From assembly GCA_963931925.1 (NCBI GenBank), contig OZ007583.1:15057117-15121116 (forward strand): a stretch of DNA of 64,000 bases. The letters run 5' to 3'. Below are positions 1-12,299 of the stretch, one piece after another (the first letter of the stretch is position 1; each line of letters opens with the position of its first letter). The stretch is from Onchidella celtica (lineage: Eukaryota; Mollusca; Gastropoda; Systellommatophora; Onchidiidae). Below the pieces are notes generated by a model. That model made no database searches. It saw nothing but the letters and a program-made list of their open reading frames with translations, and was not told the origin of the DNA. Both the position numbers and the translations under genes were made by a program.

Positions 1-356
1 ATTAGAATCCACTCTTTCTGTTCGACATCCATTGGATAACGGGTACCCTAGGTCCCTGAGGGCAAGATAAGTCCCACTAGAATTGCCGATAAAAGAATGG
101 TGTCAAACCTCCGGCTCAAGATGCCTAATAGTTTATTCTGAAACTTCAGACATAGGCTGGTTTACATTTGACAGCAATATGATATTTGACAAAAGGGGGT
201 TCTTCGAGTAAAGAACGCGTGTACTGTATAGCTGACATATAAATTCACTTCCAACAACCAAGGGACCATCTATATCAGATATGGCTGCTCAACTTTGGCT
301 ATTTTTTGGCTCATCTGGCCCATGTAAGCCTTTCATAATATTAATAAGCTCGACCT
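1..356. other. Unassigned AT-rich non-coding sequence
   Basis: No repeat, RNA gene or convincing coding frame is visible. All frames are broken by frequent stops. Confidence 0.5.
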
Positions 357-383
357 CCGCCCCCCCCCTCGCCCCCCCCCCCC
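357..383. repeat. Poly(C)/CCCCG-rich low-complexity tract
   Basis: Runs of C broken by single G and T bases. On the minus strand this is a G-rich tract that could form a quadruplex. The next C tract at 604-652 has the same character. Confidence 0.7.
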
Positions 384-1262
384 AATACTTGTCCGACCAT
401 ACAACTGGTAAAAGTCGCTGATAAAATGCTCATATTTATAACCTCTAGTGCCATTTTTGGAGGGGACGAGAGCATGCCTGTTTTCCGGAAACATGATTTT
501 TATACAACCCAACAACTGAATTGTCGAAAACAAAACAAAAAAAGTTCATAAAGCAAACTTCTGTTTTCACCACCATAAACGAAAAACCATTTGTGCGTTC
601 TCCAGACCCCCCCCCCCCCCCCCCAAACCCCACCCCACCCCCACGACCCTTTCCTCAATGCAGGCTTTTCGTTTTCATATCTTGGGGACGACACCTCTAC
701 CCTCCGTTTCCCCCTTGAACCCAGAAGCGTTGTACTTTACGTGTGTCCAACAGTTCAATGTGGTACCCTTTGTCGCAAAGGGCAACTGTTTTCAGACACT
801 CGAATAAAATAACAACAACAACAGAAAAAATAAATCACCGAGTGGAACAGGAAGAGAGAGAGAAAAACACCCCAAAAAAAAAAACACGAACCAGCAACAG
901 GATCAGGGCCAGAGGGGGGAAGCAACCCGTAACCTACAGAGGATTGAGTAAAGGTCCCTGAATATTGGCTAAAGAGTTACCCAAATCTTCCCAAATTTGC
1001 CCTGAGACAGGCCCTCATTGAAAACCGATAGATCCTCCTCCTCCTCCTCGCCTCCTCCTCCTCGTCCTCGTCCGTTCTTTCATCCCTCGTCCAGCTGCTC
1101 CTCCTTTTTCATCTTTGGTTTTCTTTTCTTTTCTTTTCTTTTCTTCACTGCTAAGTTTGTCTGTCCTGTGTCGAAACCAAGAGAAAATGGTCGTACTTCG
1201 GGGAATTTGGACCATTTCCTGGCTGTACATCAAATATTCTTCAATAGAAGCGCATGTGCTTT
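384..1262. repeat. Unassigned sequence with C-rich and CTC/CTTTT tracts
   Basis: Mostly unassigned. It contains a poly(C)/CCCCA tract at about 604-652, a (CTC)n tract at about 1034-1072 and a (CTTTT)n-like tract at 1122-1145. The short open frames here are proline- or glycine-rich translations of these tracts, with no domain. Confidence 0.55.
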
Positions 1263-1594
<332 letters not shown>

Positions 1595-2269
1595 CTATGA
1601 GGAAAGAAAAGCAACGTAGCTAAACATCTCATTAGTAAAATAAACCAACCATTAACAATGATAACATCAAGCCAACAGTAGGGACTTCCCAATAATGAAA
1701 AGTAAAATTTGTCATGTAGAATTGTAGAGATAAAACCCTATGACACAAATATCACGTCTTCATCACTCGACGGAAGACAAACTGGGAGCCTTTCCATTTA
1801 ACCCTAGTTTTTTCCTAACTCCAGCGTGTCAATCCTTGATTTGACGGAAGAGAATTTGCTAGAAGATTTATTTTTTCCCCTTGGTATCCATTTTACACCG
1901 CAGAGAAAAAAAAAAGTGCAATTTTCTGGATGAAATGAGATCATATCTAATGACGTATGATTCTCTGTGTATAAGATGATCCATCTCACATCACGATTCT
2001 GAGTTCTGGATCGCACTTGATAGCCTTTGACCCGAAACTTTTCTAAAGAGGAGAAACAATATTATCAAAACGGATGATGAAAACGGCGTGGGAAGAATAT
2101 TATTTCAATTCATATAATGAGTGATCAGAACAGAAGTGGTGAAAGCCGATAACTTGGAGTCATTTGTGCAAAACTCAAACAATTTTTTTTTTCTTAGGAT
2201 GCTGTTGCTGGGAACATAGTGTCAAGCTAGACATTGTCAGCACCAGCTAGCCTGTTTTTTTCTGAGAAC
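1595..2269. other. Unassigned non-coding sequence
   Basis: AT-rich single-copy-looking sequence with no motif I recognise. Confidence 0.45.
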
Positions 2270-2800
2270 ACACAGATAATAATGATAATTATAATAATAA
2301 TAATAATAATAGCATTTAAAATGGCGCTTCACCCCATTAGCAACCTGGCTCCAAGCGCTTTACAACATTTATATCTTGGAAATCACACACACAATACACT
2401 CAGGAAAAAAAAAAGGCTTGATGGACATTCAGAGTGTAAAAAGATAACTCTTCAGCTGATGTTTAAAGGTCATACAATTTTCAGTTTCTCTCAAAGACAA
2501 AGGCAGAGAAATCCAATTCTGAGGTGTGATTTTTAAAGTTCAGTTTCGATCACCTATGTGTAAACTGAAGTGCAGAATGAATTTCGTCATACTTTCTGAT
2601 TGCATTCGAAGGAAATACATCTTTTTCTCCAGCTCAAAATGTCCTTTGTCCAAATACGTTCTTTTGTTCGACTCAGTTATGGCTCAAAATCTACGAAAGT
2701 ATTAAAAAGATGGAGAACTTCAAGACCTTTTAAAATATGCCCATGTACATCTTTACATATTTCTATGAGTAATAATGATATTTTGTAGAGTTTAAGGCTC
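2270..2800 (-). repeat. Dispersed retroelement-like repeat ending in (ATT)n
   Basis: On the minus strand the sequence ends with a GCTTGGAGC-type hairpin region, a GCGCCATTTTAAATGCT block and an (ATT)n tail at about 2275-2312. That layout matches the 3' ends at 4.7, 18.4 and 50.6 kb, typical of L2-like LINEs and their SINE derivatives. The body up to about 2800 has no recognisable coding frame, and its upstream limit is uncertain. Confidence 0.45.
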
Positions 2801-3239
2801 AGCAGTTACAGGTCATATCCAAAACTTCCGAATCAAGCAAAATTGAATTAGAACAGGCAGGTAAGTGCAAAATACGAAACATTATTTTTTTCATTGGAAA
2901 CATACACACAAATAACCATAATTTATATACACTCACTGAGCAAAAAAAAAAAAAGGTTTTATTGGCGACGGTGTCATCGTCCCCGGTCTAGGTCAAACGG
3001 GAGAACGCAATGACCACAACCTGGAGATGACATCAGGATGACAATAAACACGATTTCTTTTAAGAACATGTGCAAATGAGTTAACATTCAGCCTATTGAT
3101 ACTGGCTGGTTTCCCAATCATCTAATACGTTCTGTCAAAAGAAAATAAAAGGAAGCCGCGGACGAAATCATACGAGCTAGACATTCTCATAAAATCTTGA
3201 CTGGAAAAGGGATCGTACATATAGTATGTGCCCTCAGGT
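2801..3239. other. Unassigned non-coding sequence
   Basis: Includes a 14-base poly(A) run near 2942. No coding or repeat signature recognised. Confidence 0.4.
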
Positions 3240-3840
3240 TTTAACACTTTTTATTTGCATAGCTCCCTCCTCCTCCCCATGTACACTTTTCATTTGCTTG
3301 GCCTCCCCCCCCCCCCCCAATCCCCCACCCTAACGTACGTTGTGTATTTCCTTGCAACCCCCCCCCCCCCACCCCCCAAACCACATGTACACGTTGTATT
3401 TCCTTGCAACCCCCCCCACCCCCCAAACCACATGTACACGTTGTATTTCCTTGCAACCCCCCCCCACCCCCCAAACCACATGTACACGTTGTATTTCCTT
3501 GCAACCCCCCCACCCCCCAAACCACATGTACACGTTGTATTTCCTTGCAACCCCCCCCCACCCCCCAAACCACATGTACACGTTGTATCTCCTTGCAACC
3601 CCCCCCCACCCCCCAAACCACATGTACACGTTGTATTTCCTTGCAACCCCCCCCCACCCCCCAAACCACATGTACACGTTGTATTTCCTTGCAACCCCCC
3701 CCCCACCCCCCAAACCACATGTACACGTTGTATTTGCTTGGGCTATTGGTCGTCCCCCCGTAAGTTGCATCCATTTTATTTGCTTTGTCTCCTAACCCCC
3801 CCCCCCCCCAACTTCCCGCGTACACTTTTCATTTGCTTGT
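3240..3840. repeat. C-rich ~47-bp minisatellite
   Basis: Eight successive copies carry ACATGTACACGTTGTAT at about 3383, 3430, 3478, 3524, 3571, 3619, 3667 and 3716. Copies are separated by 7-10 C, an A, then 6 C and AAACC. Flanking partial copies with TACACTTTTCATTTGCTTG at about 3280 and 3820 look like decayed or related units. Length changes are confined to the C runs. The overlapping proline-rich and glycine-rich frames on both strands are translations of the repeat. Confidence 0.93.
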
Positions 3841-4389
3841 ATGCTTTTCGTACGCTAGAGGCACCACACCCCCTGCCTCTTCCGGAGCACTATCCCCGTT
3901 CTTTAGGGATGGCCCCAAAAGGAAAAATATTCCATCTTCAACATTCGTCAACCCGGGTACAATGGGGTGTATGAAGCGTCGGCACAGAAAAAAAAAAATT
4001 GGAAGAGGAACATTTCTTGATGAAGAGCAAAGGAACGTCGGGCTGGGAATGGACATGCCCTCAGGATATTACATTCACTTGACAGGTCAGCTTGCAAAAT
4101 GCTTCTGTGGACAATGCTTGACCGAAATAGGCACATTCCAAGATGTCTATCATTTCATTCGAAATAACAACACATAGCAAACAGACATCCCCTTTGAAAT
4201 GTGTTATCCTAAGTCTGAAGAAAGGATGTTTTCCACAGTTACATGATTGTCTAATGTTATTTATACTTATTATTATGAGGGCACCACTGCCAAACCACCT
4301 CTCTGGTCGAGAGAGTGGGCTTACCCCTGTGCAACGGCTCAACCACTTTAGTTACATTCTCGCATAGGTCACTCTGCGTAGTCACATAA
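3841..4389. other. Unassigned sequence; one doubtful open frame
   Basis: An open frame on the plus strand runs from about 3785 to 4177 (130 residues). It begins inside the C-rich repeat and shows no domain, signal peptide or splice context that I can defend. I regard it as chance. Confidence 0.4.
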
Positions 4390-4590
4390 CACTTCCAGCA
4401 GACATCCAGTACCCTGTATGCTCACGACTCTGCTTGCCTCAACTTGGACTACGAAGCCATCTCCGCATACACAAATGGTTAATTATCCCACCAAAGACTT
4501 ACTAAGCAAATTCTCTAATTTTCGTTAAAAACGGACTCCTTTCTCGAAGCCCGCAGCACATCGAAACTCAAACATCATCTATTCTCACAG
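4390..4590 (+). pseudogene. Decayed LINE 3' coding remnant
   Basis: A plus-strand frame at about 4405-4480 reads YPVCSRLCLPQLGLRSHLRI, followed by H. This resembles the C2H2-like finger (C..C...LGLRSHLR.H) that ends many RTE-type reverse transcriptases and also the finger at 8113-8175 here. About 80 bp downstream, near 4555-4590, another frame reads STSKLKHHLFSQ, similar to the K-L-K-x-H-L-F end of L2/CR1-type ORF2. There is no continuous frame. The pieces could belong to one decayed element or two. Confidence 0.4.
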
Positions 4591-4606
4591 TGTTTCCAAT
4601 AGGTAT

Positions 4607-4627
4607 TAGAAAAAGAGAGAGTCGGGG

Positions 4628-4659
<32 letters not shown>

Positions 4660-4702
4660 AAGAGAGAGAGAGAAAGAGGAAGGGAGAGAGAGTGAGAGAG
4701 GA
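4607..4702 (+). repeat. (GA)n purine tract
   Basis: GAGAGA with occasional GAAA and GGGA interruptions, directly upstream of an (ATT)-tailed element end. Confidence 0.9.
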
Positions 4703-4706
4703 AGAG

Positions 4707-4785
4707 AGAGTCATGTACGGCGCATTGAGCATTGTTAATGGAAATGCGCCATACAAATGTAATGTATTATTATTATTATTATCTG
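4707..4785 (+). mobile_element. L2-like LINE or SINE 3' end with (ATT)n tail
   Basis: A GGCGCATTGAGC block is followed 12 bases later by a near-complementary ATGCGCCATACAAATG and then (ATT)n. This is the usual hairpin-plus-ATT terminus of L2-type retroelements, also seen at 18.36-18.45 and 50.57-50.65 kb. Confidence 0.6.
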
Positions 4786-5011
4786 AGACAGAATCGCTGT
4801 GTATCCAGAAGCTTGCCTTCCTTTCTCTCCAACCATAACACAGTGTCAAACTAGCAAGGGCACTGGGTCACGTCTGTTTCAATTCGGCTTTGACTCAGAC
4901 TTGAATGCCCTTTGAATCAACTAGCAACACAAACTTGCTTCACTTTCAATAGTGCGCAATGCAACCTTTACCCCTGGAGTCCATAAATTTGACTCAGCGC
5001 CTTCTGGGCCT
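4786..5011. other. Unassigned non-coding sequence
   Basis: No feature recognised. Confidence 0.4.
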
Positions 5012-5186
5012 AAAGCTGGGTTTTCATGTGTACGGGAAAGACAAAGGAAACTTCAAGAACCCTTCAAGTAGTGAAACAGAAAGAACAGAGAACGTCGTTT
5101 CCTTACACATGTACACGCTTTTTAAAAACTACTTCATGCATTTTTGACATTTCCGTTTCCGTTACCGTACACATGAAAACACAACT
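5012..5186. mobile_element. Fold-back element, family B, copy 1
   Basis: The copy starts AAGCTGGGTTTTCATGTGTAC and ends in the inverted counterpart GTACACATGAAAACACAACT. The middle keeps the family's TTCAAGTAGTGAAA and CTACTTCATG pair, which are mutually inverted. Both arms are worn: the GGAAACGG block of the left arm is degraded here. Family members elsewhere: 13758, 14003, 24663, 31930, 32120 and 37300. Confidence 0.75.
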
Positions 5187-5887
5187 GTACACATTTTTTT
5201 TTTCATTTCAAAGCCATATCCATAACAAACAACGTGGGCGCCTGGTGTCCACTTTCTGGTTACAAATCAATTCAGGAATCCGTATTCCTGCGCTCTGTCC
5301 TGGGATTTTCCACAGTGGGCAGAAAGTTTACTCTGTCTCCGTACACCGGGTATAATAAGCCTCATGTATTGACTTGTACCGTGCGAGCCCAGTTGTATGC
5401 GGATCATTAACTCACTGTTCAAATTTGATACATTTTCTCTGTCCGACACGTTTTTTTTTTCCATGTATCGGTATCTTTCCTTCATTGACATCCCAGGACG
5501 TTAATTGTCCCTCCGTCCCCACTATTTCAAAAACAGTATCAGGACAGCGCGTATCGGCACAGCCTGGCGCATCATGATGATACCATGTCGATACGCCCTA
5601 AGCACAAACAACAAGGTCAATATCATTGTTTTTTTCCACACGTGTTTACCAACAGTGGCGACAAAACGCTTCATTGAGTAATGTCACATCATTAAAGATA
5701 TGTGTATTCAAGCAATAGTTCCTCTAAAATAACAATAAAAATAAATATTGATTGAGTACGGACATGTCCCATGTTTCAAACGACTGGGGAAAAGATAAGT
5801 GTATATAGTGTGCGGGTCATATATAATAGCTGGGCATAAAGTATTCCCTCAGAGCAGTTGATGTTAAATTTTGATGTCTAGGGGCAC
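5187..5887. other. Unassigned non-coding sequence
   Basis: Immediately precedes a TCTA array. No coding or mobile-element signature recognised. Confidence 0.4.
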
Positions 5888-6279
<392 letters not shown>

Positions 6280-8320
6280 CTTGCGTCAGATGGTTCAACA
6301 CGCATTGTTGAATTGAATGCCATAATTCAGCGTTGGGCAGAACATTTCGGAGGTGTGCTAAATCGGCCATCAAATATAAATACTGAGTCCATTGACCGCC
6401 TCCCTCAGACTCCTATTAATGCAGCTCTTGCCAAGCCATTCACAGCAAATGAGACCCGAACTGCCACAAATCAGATGTCCTTTAACAAATCACCAGGCGT
6501 GGATTCAATTCCTGCTGAGGTGTATACCTTCGGTGGAGAAAAGCTTATTGAAAGGTTGACCGAGTTGTTCAATCATATGTTGAAAGCAGGGAAGCTGCCA
6601 CAGGACTTCAAAGATGCTTCAATCATCCATCTGTACAAAAACAAAGGGGACAGCCAAGTCTGTGACAACCATCGGGGAATCTCTCTACTTTCAATTGCTG
6701 GCAAAATATTGGCAAGAATGCTTCTGAATCGCCTTCTTGATCACCTCTCGTCAAATGACTTGCTTCTCGAGAGCCAATGTGGCTTTCGTAAAGAGAGGGG
6801 AACGGCGGATATGATTTTTGCTGCCAGACAGATTCAGGAAAAATGCATGGAACAAAATAAAGCGCTGTATATCACATTTGTTGACCTCACAAAAGCGTTT
6901 GACACAGTGTGTCGTGAAGGCCTCTGGAAAATCTTGGCGAAGTTTGGGTGTCCACCCGAATTCATCACAATAGTGCGCCAGTTTCATGATGGCATGCAAG
7001 CTGCAGTCGAAAGCAACGGCAGTGTTTCAGAGCCCTTTGCTGTCACAAATGGGGTAAAACAGGGTTGTGTCTTAGCCCCCACTCTGTTCAGCATCATGTT
7101 CTCTGCAATGCTACAAGAAGCCTTTAGCTCTCCTCCTCAAGGGGTAAGCATCAAGTACCGAACTGATGGCAGTCTATTCAAACTCAGGAGACTTCAGGCA
7201 AAAACCAAAACCAAAAGTACTCAAGTCTGTGACCTACTATTTGCTGATTATTGTGCACTTCTGGCACACGATGAGGATAGCATGCAAAACTGTGTTGATA
7301 AGTTCTCTAGTGCCTGTGACAACTTTGGCCTCACAATAAGCACAAAGAAGACGGAAGTGCTCCATCAGCCTACTCCAGACGACAAGTATCCTGTGACCCC
7401 AAATATCAAAGTCCATGACAGTCTTCTGAAGGTGTCGGAGAACTTCACCTATCTTGGCAGTACACTGTCTTCCGCGGCTCGTGTTGATACTGAAATTCTC
7501 TCAAGAATCAGCAAAGCCAGCTCTGCATTTGGCAGGCTTCGAAAGAGAGTATGGGATGACGCCGGCATTCGCACAGACACTAAGCTGAAAGTGTACAATG
7601 CTGTGGTCCTTCCCACCCTACTCTATGGGGCTGAAACCTGGACAGTGTACCAATCGCATGCCAGAAAGCTAAATCACTTTCATCTGGCCTGCCTTACAAA
7701 GATCCTAAGGATCAAATGGCAGGATAAAATTCCAGACACTGAGGTCCTCAATCGTGCCAAAGAATTGAGCATCTTCTGCCACCTGAAAAAAATTCAGCTA
7801 CGTTGGGCAGGACATGTTGTCAGAATGCCCGACTCCAGACTCCCTAAGCAAATCTTCTTCTCTGAGCTCTCCAATGGAACGAGGAATGTTGGGGCCCCAA
7901 AGAGACGTTACAAAGACACTCTCAAGCAATCACTGAAGGCCTTTGCCATTGATGTGAGTGAGTGGGAAAAGCTCTCGCTTGATCGTGCAAATTGGAGGGC
8001 GGCCCTTACCAGAGGCAGCAAAGAATGGGAAGCTGACAGAGTCCAGCAGGCTATCAAAAAAAGAGAACGGCGCAAGAAAAGGCCCAGTGGTACTGAACCA
8101 ACGGAGCACTCTTGTCATTTATGCGGAAGGGTCTGCAGGGCAAAAATAGGACTTATCAGTCACATGAGAAGCCATAAGTCATGAAAGAACAGTCTTTCCA
8201 TTCTGTCCTCTGTATCCTTTAGTTCTCTTTATTGTCCATGTGTTGAAATTCTCAACAATTTCTGTTCTTTATTCCTCTGGTGTTGTTAAGGTCATCATCA
8301 TACCTGATGGACGAACTATT

Positions 8321-8330
<10 letters not shown>
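6280..8330 (+). mobile_element. 5'-truncated RTE-like non-LTR retrotransposon
   Basis: A 2.05-kb insertion carries reverse-transcriptase coding sequence and a short 3' untranslated region, with no 5' untranslated region or endonuclease domain. The 3' end reads GGTCATCATCATACCTGATGG and so on, then runs into TATC units. It is bracketed by a 32-bp direct duplication. Loss of the 5' part is the usual product of incomplete target-primed reverse transcription. The intact duplication and the open frame suggest a fairly recent insertion. Confidence 0.9.
6313..8184 (+). pseudogene. Reverse transcriptase ORF2 fragment of an RTE-like LINE, catalytic residue altered
   Basis: In a full element this protein copies element RNA into DNA at a nicked genomic site. 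The frame (623 residues to the TGA at 8182-8184) is open back to the insertion junction. It has no native start; its first ATG is at 6475. Visible in order, numbering from 6313: a SPGVDSIPAE block near residue 60; NKGDSQVCDNHRGISLL near 113; ESQCGFRKERGT; motif A FVDLTKAFD with Asp191; NGVKQGCVLAPTLFS near 250; motif C LLFADY at 308-313; the thumb-region FTYLGSTLS; PTLLYGAETWT; RWAGHVVRM; and a C-terminal finger C601-x2-C604-x12-H617-x3-H621. Motif C normally reads FADD: Asp312 is present but residue 313 is Tyr (TAT at 7249-7251). The N-terminal endonuclease is missing. The fold and order fit the RTE clade; the exact subfamily is not certain. Confidence 0.93.
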
Positions 8331-8650
<320 letters not shown>

Positions 8651-8726
8651 CTCCGCCCCTCCCCCCCCCCTTTTCATCATCACCCCACCCTGTCTGTCTC
8701 CACCTACACTCATTCCTATCACCCTG

Positions 8727-8830
8727 GTACGTCAATACCCCACACATCCCCAGTACTTCAATACCCCACACCTCACCAGTACGTCAATACCCCACACCTC
8801 ACCAGTACGACAATACCCCACACCTCACCA
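8727..8830 (+). repeat. 26-bp minisatellite, four copies
   Basis: GTACGTCAATACCCCACACC and its continuation repeats at 8727, 8753, 8779 and 8805 with one or two substitutions per copy. It lies just downstream of the TCTA array and a poly(C) tract. Confidence 0.9.
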
Positions 8831-9266
8831 GACAACTAGAGTGGGGGGATATAAAATTGGGAACGACTCCCTGAAGGAACATCAAGAGCTGTCTGCCCCC
8901 TTGATTGGTACTTAGAACTACTTTTCTGGTGATCCCTTGCACTGGTACTGTGGATGCGGCAGGCTAACTTTGCCCTCTAATTTCATTACACAAACATTCG
9001 TACACTTGGAACTCAGTATAGTGCAATTTTAATGCATCAATGGAAACCTATGGGGAATCGAAAGAGAGACAAATTTCCCAGTATTACAGTTTCTTTAAAA
9101 GCAATTTAAAAGAAAAAAAGCTAGCATGTGTTTATTGCTTTATTTCATGTGTCGTCATAGAATTTGGGCTCCCAAAAGAACAAAATGAACTTTATTTTGT
9201 CTTTCGTCGGAAATTCCAAAGCCTGTCTGTTTGCCTGTCCGTCGGTCAGTCTGTCTGACTGCTTAG
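8831..9266. other. Unassigned non-coding sequence
   Basis: Ends in a short TCTG/TCCG-rich stretch (9220-9260) resembling the degenerate edges of the TCTA arrays. Otherwise nothing recognised. Confidence 0.4.
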
Positions 9267-9728
9267 GGGGACACTGTGGTCTAGGGGCAAGGTGCTCACC
9301 TCTCACGCCGAAGGTACGGGTTTCAAATCCCGGCCGGTGCAGGCATGCTGGAATTTTGGGATTTTCCCATATTTTCCTGTCCCTGATCCTTTGGGAGGTA
9401 GGATCAAACATCTATTCTAGTCTTCTCGGATAAGGACGAAAAATTTGGAGGGCGCACGTTAAAGATACCTTGGCCGTTGGAAATCGAAAACAGCAGGCCG
9501 AACACCCCGCATGCCGGGTCAAAATTAAATGAAATGCACCCCTACCACTCCCACCCCCTCACCCCCACCCCCCTCCCTAAAAAAAAAACAAAAAACGCCA
9601 ACCGACGCTGCACTGCGGCGACGGCGTGCCTGCCCCAGTTGAAACTGGGCTGCAATGACACGAAAGCAGATTTCCCAAATATGATTAAAGAAGTATACAA
9701 AACACAAAAATTCAAAAATACAAAAATT
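9267..9728 (+). mobile_element. tRNA-derived SINE, alpha tail, copy a
   Basis: The tRNA-like head has an A-box-like TGGTCTAGGGGCAAGG near 9278 and a B-box-like GGGTTTCAAATCCCGG near 9317; these are internal RNA polymerase III promoter elements. The body contains TTCTCGGATAAGGACGAAAA and AGATACCTTGGCCGTTGG. A C-rich linker and the alpha tail follow, with a CCAGTTGAAACTGGGCTGCA hairpin and GAAGTATACAAA. The same architecture recurs at 16930, 20376 and 31231. Mobilisation would need a LINE in trans. Confidence 0.88.
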
Positions 9729-10422
9729 ATATGTTTCTGTCTGTCTGGTCCTTCTTTCTCTTACTGTTCATTATAATCCAATCAAGGAGTTTTGCCGAAA
9801 ATCAAAGCAATGTCTTGAACGTTTTATATTTAATTAGGGCCAATTACGACCGTGACTGTGACTTGGCCAAGCATAAATAACGGTGTTGGCCAATATTTAC
9901 CCCACAGTGGCAATGCTGAGCACAGTCCACACTTATGAGTACATAAATTGGCCATAGCTTTGTAGCAAGTACCAGCGTTTTTACCAGGGTCCCGGCACTG
10001 CTGTGTTACCTCAAGCGTAGTTTCGATCCATGCCATTCCCCTTAAGCGGCAAAACTGTTATTAATTGCTTTACAAATTTACCCAAGTTTTAATTATACCA
10101 TAATTGTTAGTCGTCTCCCTCGGGCCAAGGACTAAATATAGACACACTGAAGTGGGGAATGACTTGCTACAAACTACACCAATTATCAGTTAACTTTCGT
10201 TTCAAAGCCGGGGTTTACATGATTATTTTTTTCTTCCCTGTAGGGTACTTCATCTACAGTGATTCGAGACAAATGGGAATTGTTCTTCTATTGGAATCAT
10301 ACATGTTTGTTTTCCTGGCGTCCAAGAATTGTTGATAGGAATTTCTTAATTAGGGAAAGTATTAGCAAATATGTTTGAAACAAAATATGGGAGTTTGTTA
10401 AAAGCTTTAGGCATAGGATATT
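9729..10422. other. Unassigned sequence with a segment repeated at 11.05 kb
   Basis: Bases 9764-9826 (CATTATAATCCAATCAAGGA and onward) recur in diverged form at 11045-11105, each just after TCTG/TCTC microsatellite sequence. The remainder is unassigned. Confidence 0.5.
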
Positions 10423-10990
<568 letters not shown>

Positions 10991-12192
10991 GACTGCTTGC
11001 CTGTCTGTTAGTCTGTATGTCTGTCTATGTTTCATTCCCTCTACTGGTTAATCATAATCCAACCAAGGAATTTTGTACAAAAGTCAAACAATGTCATGAA
11101 GTTTTTCAATTAACTCTCCAAAAAATTACCCCTGGGGATGATGGGGAAACATTGTGATCAACTTTGTTGTTCTGAAGGCAAACTGGGACATAACTGGGAG
11201 GAACTGAACATAGCCATAGTATCTTAATTCCTCTCTGATAGCCACAGGTAAACTGTTGAATGTCAGGGTTTTCATAAAATTAATGTCCCCTCCTGTAACT
11301 TTCAGCCAAGATGGGCAATCACTCCCGAACAGTGCAGTTGACGGCTAGCCACATACTCACAGCCCTTGGGGGTTCTAGGAATGTTCTAGCCTGAAGCCTG
11401 GTCTCAGCGAGGTGAGTGCTGACATGAAGACTTTACTGTTAGTACGTCTTGATAAACCTCAAAAAAAGCCGTCTGTGTGGATGAGACATTTGGAGAGGGA
11501 AGGGGGTGTCAGTGAAAACCATAATAAGTATGGTCTCACCAGAGCGGATATTTCAGAATTTGGAGCAATTGTAAAGGTGTACTATGTTCTATTTGTAAAT
11601 ATTCAGCGTTTTTTTCCAACTAGCTGTCAAGAATTGACTACATTTTTTTGGGACAAGACTTAACACACAGGAAACATAGATGGAGAGAGGGGGGATAGAA
11701 AGAGAGAAAGACGGTGAGGCAGAGGAAGACAGACAGACATAAAGCGGAGGAACGTGTGTATGTGAGAGAGAGGGAGAGACAGACAGATATACAGACAGAC
11801 AGACAGACAGAGAAAGAGAAAAGGGGGAGAGAGAAACATACAAGAAAGAAGCGATGTATAATAACGTAATAACTAGACAGACAGAGCCAATAAAAACACA
11901 ACAACAACAACAACAAATTAATGAAATTGTTGAGACAAAAAACAACAACAACGATAAGCGACAGACTAGTTAAGAGCCGGCTGAGAGAACGAGAGAACGT
12001 AAGATATAACAGGAACAGGAGAGGGCGTGGGAGACCAGGACTATAATGTTATAATTTCGGGTCACCATGTTGTGTAGAGCCGCGAGGGAAACCTATCTAA
12101 TTAGCTCTTGGTAAACGGCGACTTTGCTAATGACCACTTTTGCTCGTCAGCATGAAGCCTGTTTGGAGCCGGGCTACCCTCATACTAAGTGG
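10991..12192. other. Unassigned sequence with a purine/GACA tract
   Basis: Contains the diverged repeat at 11045-11105 (partner at 9764), a GA/GACA-rich tract at about 11678-11845 and a short (CAA)n tract near 11898-11955. No gene recognised. Confidence 0.5.
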
Positions 12193-12198
12193 GTGTGT

Positions 12199-12239
<41 letters not shown>

Positions 12240-12240
12240 C
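12193..12240 (+). repeat. (TG)n dinucleotide repeat
   Basis: GTGTGT run with GGGTGGG edge. Confidence 0.95.
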
Positions 12241-12299
12241 CCTCCTGCAGGAGTGTGTGTGTTAGGTGAGTAGAGATGGGGAAAATAAAAGACCTTGTC

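Noticed and set aside
3785-4177. 130-residue open frame as a gene
   Set aside because: Its first third is translated C-rich repeat and the remainder has no recognised motif.
6313-8184. RTE-like frame as a domesticated host gene
   Set aside because: Element-type 3' end and flanking target duplication show a plain retrotransposon insertion, and the catalytic box is damaged with no sign of host regulation.
9267-9340. Functional tRNA gene
   Set aside because: The A and B boxes belong to a SINE head: the same head with the same downstream body recurs eight times and the anticodon arm does not pair properly.
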